From Planctomycetaceae bacterium (GTDB taxonomy: Bacteria > Planctomycetota > Planctomycetia > Planctomycetales > Planctomycetaceae), in assembly GCA_021732995.1 (NCBI GenBank), contig JAKFWA010000104.1:1-42545 (forward strand): a DNA stretch of 42,545 nt. Direction: 5' to 3'. Each line of letters begins with the position of its first letter. The first letter of the stretch is position 1. The translations under genes were made by a program, and so were the position numbers. Shown piece by piece: positions 24,507 through 34,809 of the stretch. The notes under the pieces were generated by a model, which saw nothing but the letters and a program-made list of their open reading frames with translations, had not been told where the DNA came from and made no database searches.

Positions 24507-26585
24507 ATGGTTTCTTCATCAGCACCGCGATCGAAGCATCTGGCAATCTGCTTCGCCAGCACGATCTTCACCAGCGCGTTCCTGCTCTTTCAGGTGCAGC
24601 CGCTGATCAGCAAGTACATCTTGCCGTGGTTCGGTGGCAGCCCGACCGTGTGGAGCACCTGCATGCTCTTCTTTCAGGTCGTGCTGTTCGGCGGGTATGT
24701 CTATGCGCACCTGCTGACGACGTACCTCAACCCCCGCTGGCAGGCGGCTCTGCACTGTGCACTCGTCGTGACTGCGGCGGCTATGTTGCCCATCACTCCC
24801 GATGCCAGTTGGAAGCCGGACGGAGCTGCTGATCCGACGTGGCGAATTGTTTCGTTGCTCACCTGCTGCGTGGGCTTGCCGTACTTCATCCTGTCATCGA
24901 CGGGACCGTTGCTGCAGCGCTGGTTCAGCGTGCAGTTGCCGGGCGCTTCGCCGTATCGGCTGTATGCGTTGTCGAACATTGGATCGCTGCTGGCGTTGAT
25001 CTCATACCCGTTCGCGTTTGAGCCCGTGTTGAGTTCGCCTGCTCAAGCCGATCTCTGGTCGTGGGGCTTTCGAACCTTCGCCGTGCTGTGCGGCTGCTGT
25101 GCGATCGGCTTGCTGAAGCAGCCTGCGCTGGCTGATACGATTACTTCAACAGCGAGTGAGGCAACAACAGAGGAAGCACCGACCTGGGCCGATCGAGCGA
25201 TGTGGGTCGGACTGGCTCTGGTCGCTTCGCTGATGCTCTTGGCGACGACCAATCAAGTCTGCCTGGATGTGGCCACCGTGCCGTTCCTGTGGATTCTGCC
25301 GCTGACGATCTATCTGCTGTCGTTCATTCTGTGCTTCGACGCGGATCGCTGGTACTCGCGCAAGTGGTACGTCGTGCTGCTGGCCTTGTCGCTGCTGGGA
25401 GTCATCCGCACGCTGCTGACCGGTGCCGCCGTGTCCATCGTCCTGCAGGTGATGACGTATCTCAGCGCGCTCTACTTCTGCTGCATGGTGTGTCATGGCG
25501 AACTAGCCAAGCAGCGGCCCAGCCCGCGCTATCTGACATCGTTCTACTTATTGATTTCGCTGGGTGGAGCAGGCGGCGGCTTGTTCGTCGGAGTGCTCGC
25601 ACCGGCCGTGTTCCCGGCGTACTGGGAGCTGCATATCGGCATCGTCGCCTGTCTGATCGCGACGCTGGCCGTGTTCTTCCGCGACAAGGCGAGTGTGCTG
25701 TATCACGGTCAATCGCGACCGGCGTGGGTCGGCCTCCTGGTCTGGTCCGGTCTGCTGGTGCATGCGTTGCAGACCCACGCTCGCGAAGCTGTGAGTTCCG
25801 CACTGGCAGTGACTCGCAACTTCTACGGCGTGCTGCGAATTGTGGATGAGCAACCGGCTGGAACAGCTCCGGCTCATCGCGGTATGTATCACGGCAGCAT
25901 TCTGCACGGCGTCCAGTTCCTGGAACCGGAACACAAACGCAATCCGACCACTTACTACGGTGAGCAATCCGGAGCCGGGCTGGCCTTGCGGTTTCATCGC
26001 ACGAACTCACCGAGACATATCGGAGTCGTTGGGCTCGGTGTGGGCACTCTGGCAACGTACGGTCAGAAGGCTGATCGCCTGCGGTTCTACGAGATTAATC
26101 CCGACGTTATTACACTGGCTCAGCAGTATTTTACTTATTTGTCCGACTCGCCCGCGAAATCGACAATGGTGCTCGGTGATGCGCGGCTGTCACTGGAACA
26201 GGAACCGAACAACCAGTTCGACGTGCTGGTGCTGGATGCCTTTTCGGGAGACGCCATCCCCACGCACTTGCTGACGCACGAAGCCGGGCAGCTCTATACC
26301 CGGCATCTGAAGCCCGACGGCATTCTGTGCATACACATCTCCAACCTGCACTTCGACCTGCGACCCGTCGTACTGGGACTGGCCCGCGACCTCGGTATGC
26401 AGGCCACTTGCGTCGAAGCCCCCGCCGACGAATCACGCGGCCAGTTGATGTGCCACTGGATGCTGCTGACCCGCGAAGCCTTGCCGCCGGAGCTGCTGAA
26501 CGACGCTCACGAAGTCGAAGGTCTGCCCAGCAAGTCTATTCAATGGACCGACGAGTGGAGCAACCTGCTGTCCGTGTTGCGTTAG
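24507..26585 (+). CDS. Membrane-fused spermidine synthase-like protein
   Basis: This 692-residue protein has a multi-pass membrane part over about residues 1-420, opening with [29 protein letters not shown], the wording of fused MFS/spermidine-synthase proteins. A soluble aminopropyltransferase-like domain follows from about 490: [14 protein letters not shown] (nucleotide-fold motif), [26 protein letters not shown] and [17 protein letters not shown], where the conserved aspartate of the family lies. No speD is nearby. Bacterial members of this fused type are poorly characterised; the donor may be decarboxylated SAM or SAM itself. Start ATG at 24507 has weak support. It converges with sthA, and the two stop codons interlock by 4 nt. 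Confidence 0.88.
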   Translation: MVSSSAPRSKHLAICFASTIFTSAFLLFQVQPLISKYILPWFGGSPTVWSTCMLFFQVVLFGGYVYAHLLTTYLNPRWQAALHCALVVTAAAMLPITPDASWKPDGAADPTWRIVSLLTCCVGLPYFILSSTGPLLQRWFSVQLPGASPYRLYALSNIGSLLALISYPFAFEPVLSSPAQADLWSWGFRTFAVLCGCCAIGLLKQPALADTITSTASEATTEEAPTWADRAMWVGLALVASLMLLATTNQVCLDVATVPFLWILPLTIYLLSFILCFDADRWYSRKWYVVLLALSLLGVIRTLLTGAAVSIVLQVMTYLSALYFCCMVCHGELAKQRPSPRYLTSFYLLISLGGAGGGLFVGVLAPAVFPAYWELHIGIVACLIATLAVFFRDKASVLYHGQSRPAWVGLLVWSGLLVHALQTHAREAVSSALAVTRNFYGVLRIVDEQPAGTAPAHRGMYHGSILHGVQFLEPEHKRNPTTYYGEQSGAGLALRFHRTNSPRHIGVVGLGVGTLATYGQKADRLRFYEINPDVITLAQQYFTYLSDSPAKSTMVLGDARLSLEQEPNNQFDVLVLDAFSGDAIPTHLLTHEAGQLYTRHLKPDGILCIHISNLHFDLRPVVLGLARDLGMQATCVEAPADESRGQLMCHWMLLTREALPPELLNDAHEVEGLPSKSIQWTDEWSNLLSVLR

Positions 26586-27976
26586 AACAACCGGTTGTAT
26601 CCGTTCAATGCGGCGACGCGGTAAGCCTCGGCCATTGTGGGGTAGTTGAATGTTGTTGTAATAAAATACTTCAACGAATTGGCTTCGCCCTTCTGCAGCA
26701 TGATGGCCTGGCCGATGTGAATGATCTCGGACGCGTTCGCTCCGAAGCAGTGAATGCCGAGAATCTCCAGAGTTTCACGGTGGAACAGTAGCTTCAGCAT
26801 GCCCGTTCTTTGCCCGGTGATTTGGGCCTTGGCCAGGCTCTTAAAGGCCGCATGACCGACTTCATACGGAATCTTGTCTTCAGTCAGTTCCTTCTCGGTC
26901 TTACCGATCGAACTGATTTCCGGGCTGGTGTAGATACCGATCGGTATGTCCCGTGCCAGTTGGTCGCTTGCGCCCGTGAGAATGTGTTGAGCAGCGGCGC
27001 GACCTTGCTGATACGCGGCGCTCGCCAGAGCCGGGAAGCCGTTGATATCGCCTACGGCGTAGATGTGTGACTGCGACGTCTGGAAGTTCGCATTGATCGG
27101 CAGATTGCCACGGCTGTCCGGAGCGATGCTGCAATTCTCCAGCTTCAGGCGATCCGAGTTTCCGGTGCGGCCATTGGCCCACAGCAGGACGTCCGTCTTG
27201 AGCTGCTTGCCAGATTGCAGGTGGACAACCACGCCATCTGCGACCGACTCGACTCGATCAAAGATCTCCTGATGCCGCAGGATCACTCCGCGATCGCGCA
27301 TGTGATATGCCAAGGCATCGGCGATTTCATCATCAAGAAACTCGAGCAGCCGGGCTCGAGTGTTGATCAGGTTCACCTTGCAGCCCAGGTTGCGAAACAT
27401 CGACGCGTACTCGCAGCCGATAATGCCCGCGCCGTAGACCGTGATGGACTGCGGCGTTTCCGGCAGGTTGAGGATGGTGTCGCTGTCGAAGATGCGCGGA
27501 TGGGAAAAGTCGATTTCCGTTGGCCGATAGGGTCGCGCGCCGGTCGCGATTACGATCCAGCGAGCCTTCAGCTTCAAGGATGCTCCGGTATGGAGATCTA
27601 CCTGCACGGTGTGCGTATCTACGAACGACGCTATGCCTTGAAAGATCGGTACGCGGTTGCGGTCGTAGAAGCCGGTTCGCATCTCGACCTGTTGCTCAAT
27701 GACTGAGCGTGCACTTTTACGAAGCTCCTGAAACGACAGTTGAACGTCGAAGCCGTGATCGCGGTACAGACGGTTGTTGTTGACCTCTGTCATCTGAAAG
27801 ATCGAGAACCGCAAGGCCTTGCTGGGGATCGTTGCCTGGTGCGTGCAGGCACCGCCGATCTCGGTCATGCTTTCAATCATCGCGACATTCAGACCGTTCT
27901 TGGCCGCTTCCATCGAAGCGCCTTCGCCACCCGGTCCCGATCCAATCACCACCACGTCGAAATCAAGCTGATCCAT
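26582..27976 (-). CDS. sthA: Soluble (Si-specific) NAD(P) transhydrogenase
   Basis: SthA is a cytoplasmic flavoprotein that transfers hydride between NADPH and NAD. The 464 residues match its length. The FAD motif [11 protein letters not shown] lies at 10-20. The site that is a CXXXXC disulfide in related enzymes reads [16 protein letters not shown], with C44 but without the second cysteine, as in SthA. The NAD(P) motif [15 protein letters not shown] is near residue 182. A VYGAGIIG glycine triplet and the terminal [11 protein letters not shown]-type dimer segment support the call. ATG at 27976 is the natural start. The gene stands alone in the minus direction, 105 nt from nrnA-like, and converges with the spermidine-synthase-like gene. 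Confidence 0.93.
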   Translation of the reverse strand: MDQLDFDVVVIGSGPGGEGASMEAAKNGLNVAMIESMTEIGGACTHQATIPSKALRFSIFQMTEVNNNRLYRDHGFDVQLSFQELRKSARSVIEQQVEMRTGFYDRNRVPIFQGIASFVDTHTVQVDLHTGASLKLKARWIVIATGARPYRPTEIDFSHPRIFDSDTILNLPETPQSITVYGAGIIGCEYASMFRNLGCKVNLINTRARLLEFLDDEIADALAYHMRDRGVILRHQEIFDRVESVADGVVVHLQSGKQLKTDVLLWANGRTGNSDRLKLENCSIAPDSRGNLPINANFQTSQSHIYAVGDINGFPALASAAYQQGRAAAQHILTGASDQLARDIPIGIYTSPEISSIGKTEKELTEDKIPYEVGHAAFKSLAKAQITGQRTGMLKLLFHRETLEILGIHCFGANASEIIHIGQAIMLQKGEANSLKYFITTTFNYPTMAEAYRVAALNGYNRLF

Positions 27977-28081
27977 CTTCCGTTAGCCTCAAATAGAAAA
28001 CTTCATGCGGATGCGCGGCGTCGGGAGCAGCTCAAACTGCGGCACAACACGCGATGAACGATGTATTATTGCGGCGGTCTG

Positions 28082-29062
28082 TCAGCCTTGCACGGCGCGC
28101 TGCATCAAGGGCAGAACCTTCGCGAGTGCCTCGGCCAGAGTCGTCGGAATGACAACGCCCGCAGCCTGCTTATGGCCGCCGCCGCCGAAGACCTCGGCCA
28201 CGGCCGCGACGTTGATGCCCAGCCGGCTGCGCATGCTGACTTTGATATGTTGATTCGGTTGCTCAATGGCGATGAACGCTCCCAGCACGCCGCCGATCCT
28301 CAAGCATTCATTGACAAGATCTTCGGTATCTACCGGGCTGGCACCGCACTCACGGAAGTCCCGCAGAGTGACCCACAAATAAGCCAGCTTGCCGTCCGCT
28401 TCCATCGCGATGCGGCTCAGGACACGTCCGACAAGGCGCGAGCGGGATACGGTCTGCTGCTCGTAGAGCAACCGAAAGAGCGTGTGTGGTTCGGCTCCGG
28501 CATCAATCAGGTGACTGATGATCCGCATGGTGCGACTGGTCGTTGACGGAAAGCGGAACCAGCCCGTGTCAGTCGCGATCGCACAGTAGAGAGCGTTTGC
28601 CGCTTGCGGTCCGATCTTGCAGCCCAGCGCCATCGTCAGTTCGAAGATCAGTTCGCCGGTGGCCGCCGCAGTGGTGTCTTTAAACTCCATCGCGCCCAGC
28701 GCGTCGGAACTCACGTGATGGTCGATAACCACTTTCTTCGCGGCGGTCTTCTTGAAGGCCGCACCCACGTCCAGCAACTGCCCCCAGGCGCTCGTATCGA
28801 CGATGATGTGAACGTCAGTGTCGCGAGCTTCAGCGTCGCTCATGCCTTCGCCCAGCTTGTGGATGCGGCAAGTCGGATCAAGGAACAGCAGAGTGGCCGG
28901 CGCCGCTGACGGATTTACAATGCGGACGCTCTTCCCCAGTGACTCCAGCGCGAAAGCCAGTCCCAGCTCAGATCCGATCGCGTCAGCATCCGGACGCACA
29001 TGGCTCGACAACACAAACCGCTGATGACCGTGAATCAATTCAACGAGCGGGGACCAATCCAT
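28082..29062 (-). CDS. nrnA: DHH-family phosphoesterase, NrnA-like
   Basis: The 326-residue protein has the DHH domain with SSHVRPDADAIGSELG (H21, D25, D27), a later VIIVDTSAWG segment and VVIDHHVS, and the C-terminal DHHA1 domain with GGGGHKQAAG. This is the NanoRNase/pAp-phosphatase architecture, which degrades short oligoribonucleotides and hydrolyses 3'-phosphoadenosine 5'-phosphate. Such enzymes stand in for Orn in bacteria that lack it. ATG at 29062 gives MDWSPLVELIHGHQRFVLSSH, the expected N-terminus. It lies 105 nt upstream of sthA on the same strand and 69 nt downstream of the metalloprotease-like gene. Confidence 0.9.
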   Translation of the reverse strand: MDWSPLVELIHGHQRFVLSSHVRPDADAIGSELGLAFALESLGKSVRIVNPSAAPATLLFLDPTCRIHKLGEGMSDAEARDTDVHIIVDTSAWGQLLDVGAAFKKTAAKKVVIDHHVSSDALGAMEFKDTTAAATGELIFELTMALGCKIGPQAANALYCAIATDTGWFRFPSTTSRTMRIISHLIDAGAEPHTLFRLLYEQQTVSRSRLVGRVLSRIAMEADGKLAYLWVTLRDFRECGASPVDTEDLVNECLRIGGVLGAFIAIEQPNQHIKVSMRSRLGINVAAVAEVFGGGGHKQAAGVVIPTTLAEALAKVLPLMQRAVQG

Positions 29063-29131
29063 GTATCTCTTTCTAACGCGGTGCTGCCGCCATGATGGGA
29101 TCTCTCGCGCTGCTGAGAGATCTCACTTCTA

Positions 29132-29854
29132 TCAGCGGCGTCCGCGAGAGGTCCGGTAACCGTACTCGATCGCAAACCAGTTCGCGTACCGCTCGCGGTC
29201 CTCGGAATTCGTATTTCTCAGATCGTTGACGTGTCCGATCTCGTGAATGAGGACGTTGTTCAAATAGAAGTCCTTGAGCTGCGGTAACGTCCAGGTGAGC
29301 GTCCAGACTCGCCCGTCCTGCGACCACTGAGCCCCGAACATCCGCGCTTCCACGATCTGCTGCGGCGTCGGCGGGCGGGTGTACGTTTCCACCAACGACT
29401 CTTCGAGCGGGTACAGATAGACGTTCTGGCCCCATTGCATGCCGTAGCACGGGAACAGGGCCCGCTTGCGAGTCATCCGGCTGAGCTGCACGACTTCCAG
29501 ACGTTCTGTGAACTGGGCGGGGAGTTCCGCCACCCGAGCCCGGATGTCATCCAGCGTGACGGGATGGATGAAACCTTCCCCTGATGGCTGCTGCACCAGT
29601 TTCAATTCGCCGCCACTCGGTTCGTGCCACTGCTCCTGAGCGTAGAAGTCCGACTGCTGCTCGATGCCAATGTGGCCGCGCTGCCGATAGGCCACCGCCG
29701 GACGGGCAGTGCGTGTCGCCATGCGCAGTCGAGCGGCCTCCCGGACGCGCCTGCGTCCGGTCGTAGGAACGCTCGCCGCCGAAGCCGCGCGCATACCCCG
29801 AGGGCTGGCCTGCGACTTGGCCGCTGGACGATTTGAGGAGAGATGCTTCGTCAT
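29132..29854 (-). CDS. Putative metalloprotease-like protein with HEIGH motif
   Basis: The protein has 240 residues from ATG 29854, which has a GGAGGG box upstream; a longer frame to 29926 is less likely. Residues 1-45 are rich in serine, alanine and arginine and look disordered. The second half ends with FYLNNVLIHEIGHVNDLRNTN, where HEIGH matches the HEXXH zinc motif and the later NSEDRERYANWFAIEYG could provide a third ligand. The middle part reads GHIGIEQQSDFYAQEQWHE and FPCYGMQWGQNVYLYPLEE. No signal peptide is evident. This is a single-domain zincin-like protein of unknown substrate, possibly cytoplasmic. Confidence 0.75.
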   Translation of the reverse strand: MTKHLSSNRPAAKSQASPRGMRAASAASVPTTGRRRVREAARLRMATRTARPAVAYRQRGHIGIEQQSDFYAQEQWHEPSGGELKLVQQPSGEGFIHPVTLDDIRARVAELPAQFTERLEVVQLSRMTRKRALFPCYGMQWGQNVYLYPLEESLVETYTRPPTPQQIVEARMFGAQWSQDGRVWTLTWTLPQLKDFYLNNVLIHEIGHVNDLRNTNSEDRERYANWFAIEYGYRTSRGRR

Positions 29855-30319
29855 GTCCGGTGTCCCTCCGGGGGTCGAGTTGACCCGATTCCGTGAGAGC
29901 CGTCCGTGACTCGATCTGGTTTCCAAGGCGGGAATCGTAACGGGGAGAGCCGACGCAATTCACGTCAGCCCGGACTCGATGGTGCCAAACCTTGAGGCAA
30001 TCTCAAGCTGAACATCGAAAAAGAGGGGAATCGCCATTGAGCAACCAGAAGCGGAGCGCAAGTCCTTTCATGTATGTGGCTTGCAAACAATCAATCGCCG
30101 CTGCCAGCAGGCGATTTCGGCAGTTCGAACTCCGCCGAAAAAAGAGCGGGTCGACGTAAACTCCGTACCGGTGGCGAGATCGGTCGCCGGGAGTTTGTTC
30201 AGTGTTTGATCACTAGCGGGAAATTTCGAGCCGACCGCTTTTGAGTGTCTGTCACGTGAGGGAAACTTCGCGCGATTGGCAGTTCGTGCGGCAAAGGCAA
30301 GCTGATCCAGCTCGGCTGA
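29855..30319. other. Intergenic stretch, no gene seen
   Basis: These 465 nt lie upstream of the metalloprotease-like gene and downstream of the DUF1573 gene, both on the minus strand. I see an inverted repeat CTTGAG-GCAAT-CTCAAG near 29990 and a second, TTTCGGC (30115-30121) with GCCGAAA (30134-30140), enclosing the palindrome AGTTCGAACT. Neither is a clear terminator. The promoter of the metalloprotease-like gene should lie here, but no convincing boxes are visible. Confidence 0.5.
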
Positions 30320-31528
30320 TCACAAGGACGTGAAAACGACCTTCAATGTCAGCTCTTTCATCTGCGGATGGTTCGTCGTGAACGTGATCGTCGCCGGGTC
30401 GTCCTGCGACTTGATCATGGGAGGCAGCCCGGCCGGAATCTCGACCGTCAGCTTCACCTGTTTGCCGTTCATCATCGGTCGCGAGAACGAAGCCTTGAAC
30501 TGACTGGGCTCGCACACCGGCTCGCCGAGTTCCAGATCCTCACTCATGCCCACGGGGATGATGATGACGCTGAAAGTTTTGCCTTTGGCGGCCTCGAAAT
30601 CAGTCAGCACCAAAATTGAGTCTTTGGGAACGACCTTGGCATTGGTCGGGGCGATGAAGGCAAATGGCGGGGGCCGAGTTCCCGTGATGTTGACATTCAG
30701 CTCCTTGTCGTCCGGGACATCTGTCTGCAACCGCAGAGGCTCCGAATAACTCCCGGCTTTACCCTCGGTTGCGACCTCGACAGCCACCTTGTAGACGCCC
30801 CTCAGCCACATGGCGGAGTCGTCTTCCTGACTGGTTTCCGCCGCTTTCATGGTCTCCAGTTCGCCGCGCAGGTGGGTAATCAACTGCCTCCGCTCCTCAG
30901 GAGTGACGGGCAGAATGGTGACCTTTAAGGCCGACGACGATCCTTCGTGCCCGACAACCTTGAAATCGTCGAGCATATTAGACATGACGTAACCCTCGAC
31001 TGTGCCGGGGTTTTCCTTCGATGTCGTCCCTGCAGTCCAATCTCCTGGTGGGAAAGTTCTCAGCTTCTGACCCACAATTCCCTTAATTACCAGAGAAACC
31101 TGAGTCTGCTTGGGGTCGTTAGTGTGCAGTTGGGCACTATGCTCGAAGCGGATGTTGGGATTCCTGATGTGCCAGTTCAGGGTGATCTTGGAAGAACCGC
31201 CGGGAGGAATCGATCCAGCTTCCGGAACTGCCCCAGTGCACTGACAGGTCCGCTTGCCAATCTTGAATTCCAGCGGGGCTTCGCCCTCGTTCTTGATGAT
31301 GAACTCGTGTTCGCCTTTGCTGTCGAGCTGCAGCATGCCGAAGTTGTGGACACTCTGATCAACCACCATCTTCGGCTGTGGCCCTTCGGAAGCAGGTTGG
31401 GGCATGCCCTCCTCGATCTTCGGCTTCTCGACGACAACCGCATCGCCCGAGCTTCTTCCCAACGCGGCTACAATTACTGCCGCAATCACCAGCGACGCCA
31501 CCGCCGCAATCAATGCCCCTGGACGCAT
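30320..31528 (-). CDS. DUF1573 domain protein, membrane-anchored
   Basis: The 402-residue protein has one N-terminal hydrophobic helix (about residues 5-24) that acts as anchor or signal. A DUF1573 (ASH/HYDIN-like immunoglobulin fold) domain follows from about residue 54: VVDQSVHNFGMLQLDSKGEHEFIIKNEGEAPLEF, then RTCQCTGAVP and PPGGSSKITLNWH. The two cysteines in CQC are characteristic of planctomycete members. The C-terminal half appears to hold at least one more beta-sandwich, with PVGMSEDLELGEP and ITFTTNHPQMKELTLKV. No function is established. The gene stands alone on the minus strand, with 465 nt on its downstream side. ATG at 31528 is the only sensible start. Confidence 0.88.
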   Translation of the reverse strand: MRPGALIAAVASLVIAAVIVAALGRSSGDAVVVEKPKIEEGMPQPASEGPQPKMVVDQSVHNFGMLQLDSKGEHEFIIKNEGEAPLEFKIGKRTCQCTGAVPEAGSIPPGGSSKITLNWHIRNPNIRFEHSAQLHTNDPKQTQVSLVIKGIVGQKLRTFPPGDWTAGTTSKENPGTVEGYVMSNMLDDFKVVGHEGSSSALKVTILPVTPEERRQLITHLRGELETMKAAETSQEDDSAMWLRGVYKVAVEVATEGKAGSYSEPLRLQTDVPDDKELNVNITGTRPPPFAFIAPTNAKVVPKDSILVLTDFEAAKGKTFSVIIIPVGMSEDLELGEPVCEPSQFKASFSRPMMNGKQVKLTVEIPAGLPPMIKSQDDPATITFTTNHPQMKELTLKVVFTSL

Positions 31529-32106
31529 CTCAAACCCCGCAAAGAAAACTCTTGTGCCGCTTGTCCACCGAATGGACTCGTCCCACAGACGCTACTCCTA
31601 ACGCGACCATACTGTGAGATGCAATCAGTCTATCACGCGGAGACGGGAGATTCTTCAGCCTGAATCCGATTTGGCTTCACATCGCTCGGGACTGAACAAG
31701 CTGGCGTGGCACCCAGATACCTTAACATGACCCCATGCGTACGGCTCGGGCTGCCGCGGGTAAGTCAGATGCTGGCAACTGCGCAGGGGCCTGCATAGCC
31801 GAGAGCTTTCCCTCGCCGATGAAGGCGCTGGGAGCCCCCGATCCCTATCCCGAACTCCGGTTGCAATTAGAACGGTCGCCGATTCCGTCTGACCGACATC
31901 GCTGGCATGTCGCCAGGGACATCCATGCCTGCCGAACTGAACCTCTTCTTCAAGTTGAACGAAGAGCGCGTGCAAGCCGAAATCTCCAACGCGCTCACTC
32001 TTCTGTGACCTTTGGGATGAGATTTGAGTGCGCGATCAAAACAAAAACGCCAGCGATATTTCTTCGCTGGCGTTCTTGTCATATCGATGAGTAGCCGATG
32101 TCATCG
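31529..32106. other. Intergenic stretch with terminator, no clear gene
   Basis: These 578 nt separate the DUF1573 gene start from the TolC-family gene stop, both minus strand. Apart from the terminator at 32041-32079, I see only a 27-codon plus-strand reading frame at 31925-32008 (start MPAELNLFFKLNEERV) that looks like an amphipathic helix and has a weak AGG box; whether it is a real small protein is open. Longer frames in both directions have the composition of random shadows. Part of this gap must hold the DUF1573 promoter. Confidence 0.5.
32041..32079 (-). terminator. Intrinsic terminator of the TolC-family gene
   Basis: AACGCCAGCGA (32046-32056) pairs with TCGCTGGCGTT (32064-32074) around a 7-nt loop. 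On the minus strand the stem is followed by TTTTGTTTT. It lies 33 nt past the stop of the TolC-family gene. Confidence 0.88.
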
Positions 32107-34341
32107 CTATTCGGCGACCGGTAGCTCCGGCTCTTCGTCGTCGAGCAGCATCACCGGTGAGCTTTCGTCGGACTCGGTATAAACCGTCTGTTCGATCGGG
32201 GCACCGAAGTCTTGCGGTGCTTCGTCACCTGCTTCCGCTGGCATCTCGGCGGCATCGCTCACTTCATACTCTTCTTCGTCGCCGAAGCGTTGCATGAAGC
32301 CAGCCTGTTCGGGTTGCGGACGCGGCACGTCATCATACGGTGCTTCCCGATTGCCGGACGGAACCGGTTCGGTATAGATCGCCCGACCATCGGCTTCCGG
32401 AATGTTCTGTTGATACTCGCCGTACGTCACTGGTTCTTCGCGATCGATCTTGTCATCCAGCCAGTTCAGCGGGACCTTCAGACGTTCACGCTCTTGAGCA
32501 TCCTGATACGCCTTCATCGGCCACAGATCTTCGGTCAGGTAGATTTCGTTGTAGTCCAGCAGCGATCCCTTCTCGTAGTGCACGTTACGAATCGCCAGGG
32601 TGTACTCGCACAAGCTGCGGTAGTAATTCAGTTCCGCATCCAGGAACGCCTGCTGAGTTCTCAGCAACAGGTCGAGCGAAGCCTTGTCCGCTTCGAACGC
32701 AGCCCGCACTGCATCCAGTTGTTCCACAGCGGCGATGCGGCGATCTTCGTTGGTTTCCATCACCGCATATGCACGGTTCATTTCCGAGACCGCGTTGCTC
32801 AACTGATGCACAACTTCGCGTTCCTGCTCAGCCAGCAGTATGCGGTCACGGCAGAGTTGCATTTCGGCATACTGCGTCGCAGCGGAAGCTCGACGAGCAC
32901 CGAGCGGATACGAGAATTCCAGGCCGACCTGCGACTCCTGGAAGTTGCCATCGAACATGTCTTCGACGGCATTATCAAACTGGCCAATATCCTGACCCTG
33001 ATCCAGCAGATCCTTGCCAAAGCCGCGGAAGCGGTAACGTCCGGCAAGATCCAACTGAGGCAACAGGAAGTTCTTGCTGGCGATTAATTCCTTTTCACGT
33101 CGCTTGATAATCCATTTCTGACGACGCAGTTCAGGGCGACGTTGCAGGGCTTCCACCAGCGATGAATCCCAATCAAAGACAACCTTGGCTTCGATCGGTT
33201 CATCCGCCGGGCGGAACAGTTTGCCGTCGTTAATCGGCAGGCCCATGATGAGCCGCAAGCGGCGTTCGGCAGTCATCACACCACCGATACCGCGGAACGT
33301 ACCACCGGCACTGCCGTTGTTGGTTTGCGTCTGGTCGGCCAGTCGACCGCTCAAGGCGTTCTGCACTTGATCCTGCAGACGATAATACTGTTCGCGAGCC
33401 TGAGCTTCTTTCTCAGCTTCACCACCCACGCGACTGGTCTGATACAGAGCATTGATCGCGTTCCACGTTTGCAGCGCGGTGTTACGAGCCGCCACTTTGG
33501 AGTCCAGATCGCGATAGGCGAAGTAGAGGTCCCAGTAGGCGTTCTCCACGTTACTGACGAAGTCGCGCACTGAACCTTCAAACTGAGCCAATGACACGTC
33601 GGTATTGATGCGAGCCAGCACGACACCGGTCATCACGCCGGGTACGTTGCCGGGACCTGCGATTCGCAGGAATTCGTTACCACCACCTCGCAACAACGGA
33701 TGGCGAGCCTGCAATTCGGCCATCGTTGTGAACGCGCTGCCGAAGAAGTTACCGGGAGCGTTGTTCGCGTCGTATTCCATCACGGTACGAGCCGTGAACT
33801 GTGTGCCTGTGGCGGATCGCTTGGCGATCTGGCTTTGAACGCTCAGGAAGTCCTGCACCAGTTGGCGGGTACCACCACCGGCGAACTGGTTGTTGATCGC
33901 CTTATCATTGTTTTCAAAGAACGTGGATGACGACACTGTGGCATCGAACTCGCTGAGCGCCGCGGCAACGCCGAAGCGTGGATCAAGTTCCTGCAGCGCG
34001 ACGTCGTAGGTCGAAGTGGCCGCACCGGGAGAACGCAGAATGAGTCCGCCCAGGTCTCGCATAACCTTCGAGGTCTGCAGAGCTGACCGCACGGCGTCCT
34101 GCAGCGTGAGGTATTCGAACTGGATGTCGTTTTCGTCCAGCACGGTCAACGGCTTGCGAGTCGACAGCAGTTGCGTGTTGAGCGGAGTTTCTACGTCCGG
34201 GTAATCGATCTTGGTCGATTGCGCCTGGTAGTAGCCCGGTGCATCGGTGTGCTTCGGTGCCGGACGCTGGAACCCGCAGCCGGAACCCACGACCGTCATG
34301 GCCGCGAGCGATGCTCCCATCCAGACTTTGAATCCGTTCAT
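32107..34341 (-). CDS. TolC-family outer membrane efflux protein
   Basis: From ATG 34341, which has CAGGA upstream, the protein has 744 residues. The N-terminus MNGFKVWMGASLAAMTVVGSGCGF is an export signal with a possible lipidated cysteine (GSGC; the lipobox is weak). Long coiled helices follow, in two similar halves typical of outer membrane efflux proteins: LTLQDAVRSALQTSK opens the first, and DWDSSLVEALQRRPELRRQKWIIKRREKELIASKNFLLPQLDLAGRYRF opens the second. The C-terminal 120 residues are acidic and proline-rich, an addition to the usual size of 450-500. It would form the outer membrane channel of a tripartite exporter. No inner-membrane pump or adaptor gene is adjacent. The frame to 34497 has no ribosome binding site. 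Confidence 0.87.
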   Translation of the reverse strand: MNGFKVWMGASLAAMTVVGSGCGFQRPAPKHTDAPGYYQAQSTKIDYPDVETPLNTQLLSTRKPLTVLDENDIQFEYLTLQDAVRSALQTSKVMRDLGGLILRSPGAATSTYDVALQELDPRFGVAAALSEFDATVSSSTFFENNDKAINNQFAGGGTRQLVQDFLSVQSQIAKRSATGTQFTARTVMEYDANNAPGNFFGSAFTTMAELQARHPLLRGGGNEFLRIAGPGNVPGVMTGVVLARINTDVSLAQFEGSVRDFVSNVENAYWDLYFAYRDLDSKVAARNTALQTWNAINALYQTSRVGGEAEKEAQAREQYYRLQDQVQNALSGRLADQTQTNNGSAGGTFRGIGGVMTAERRLRLIMGLPINDGKLFRPADEPIEAKVVFDWDSSLVEALQRRPELRRQKWIIKRREKELIASKNFLLPQLDLAGRYRFRGFGKDLLDQGQDIGQFDNAVEDMFDGNFQESQVGLEFSYPLGARRASAATQYAEMQLCRDRILLAEQEREVVHQLSNAVSEMNRAYAVMETNEDRRIAAVEQLDAVRAAFEADKASLDLLLRTQQAFLDAELNYYRSLCEYTLAIRNVHYEKGSLLDYNEIYLTEDLWPMKAYQDAQERERLKVPLNWLDDKIDREEPVTYGEYQQNIPEADGRAIYTEPVPSGNREAPYDDVPRPQPEQAGFMQRFGDEEEYEVSDAAEMPAEAGDEAPQDFGAPIEQTVYTESDESSPVMLLDDEEPELPVAE

Positions 34342-34809
34342 CGTGCCGTGTCCTGATCCACTAATAAGGACTTCGCTCCCTCCCGGAGCGAACAGGGCTC
34401 GCAGTCGAGCCCTCACTGACAGCAGAAACGTGGCGCAAAGCGGCGCGCTTCGACTGTACTCCCTCTTTAGATCGGACAATCCGCAGCATTCGCACAATCG
34501 TTTTTCGCGTTGCCTGCGGAATTACCGCTACAAATTAACGGCTTCCTGGAAGGTCTGAGTCATTGCTACTTGTTCGCTTAAGAACGCTGGTGTTCGTAAA
34601 GATCGCAAACGAAAGCTGAATGGCCATGGGAGGCAGGGAGGAAAAAGTTGCGGGTGACGCGATTCTGGAGCCTGCGAAACGCGAATCCAGTCGCTTCGAT
34701 CCTCACGTTTCCTGCGTTCTGTTCGATCTTCCGGTGCTGACGGGAGTTGTCGTACCATTCACTGGCGGGAACGCGGAGATCGATTGTTGGTTTTCGACAG
34801 GGATGTCAC
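34342..34809. promoter_or_regulatory. Divergent intergenic region at the head of the acyl cluster
   Basis: These 468 nt lie between the TolC-family gene (minus) and the PIG-L gene (plus), so promoters for both must be here. I see no convincing -35/-10 boxes, operator palindromes or riboswitch. No short gene is supported. Confidence 0.4.

Noticed and set aside
31655-31975. 106-codon minus-strand open frame in the gap before the TolC-family gene
   Set aside because: Cysteine-, arginine- and serine-rich composition, no ribosome binding site and no family resemblance.
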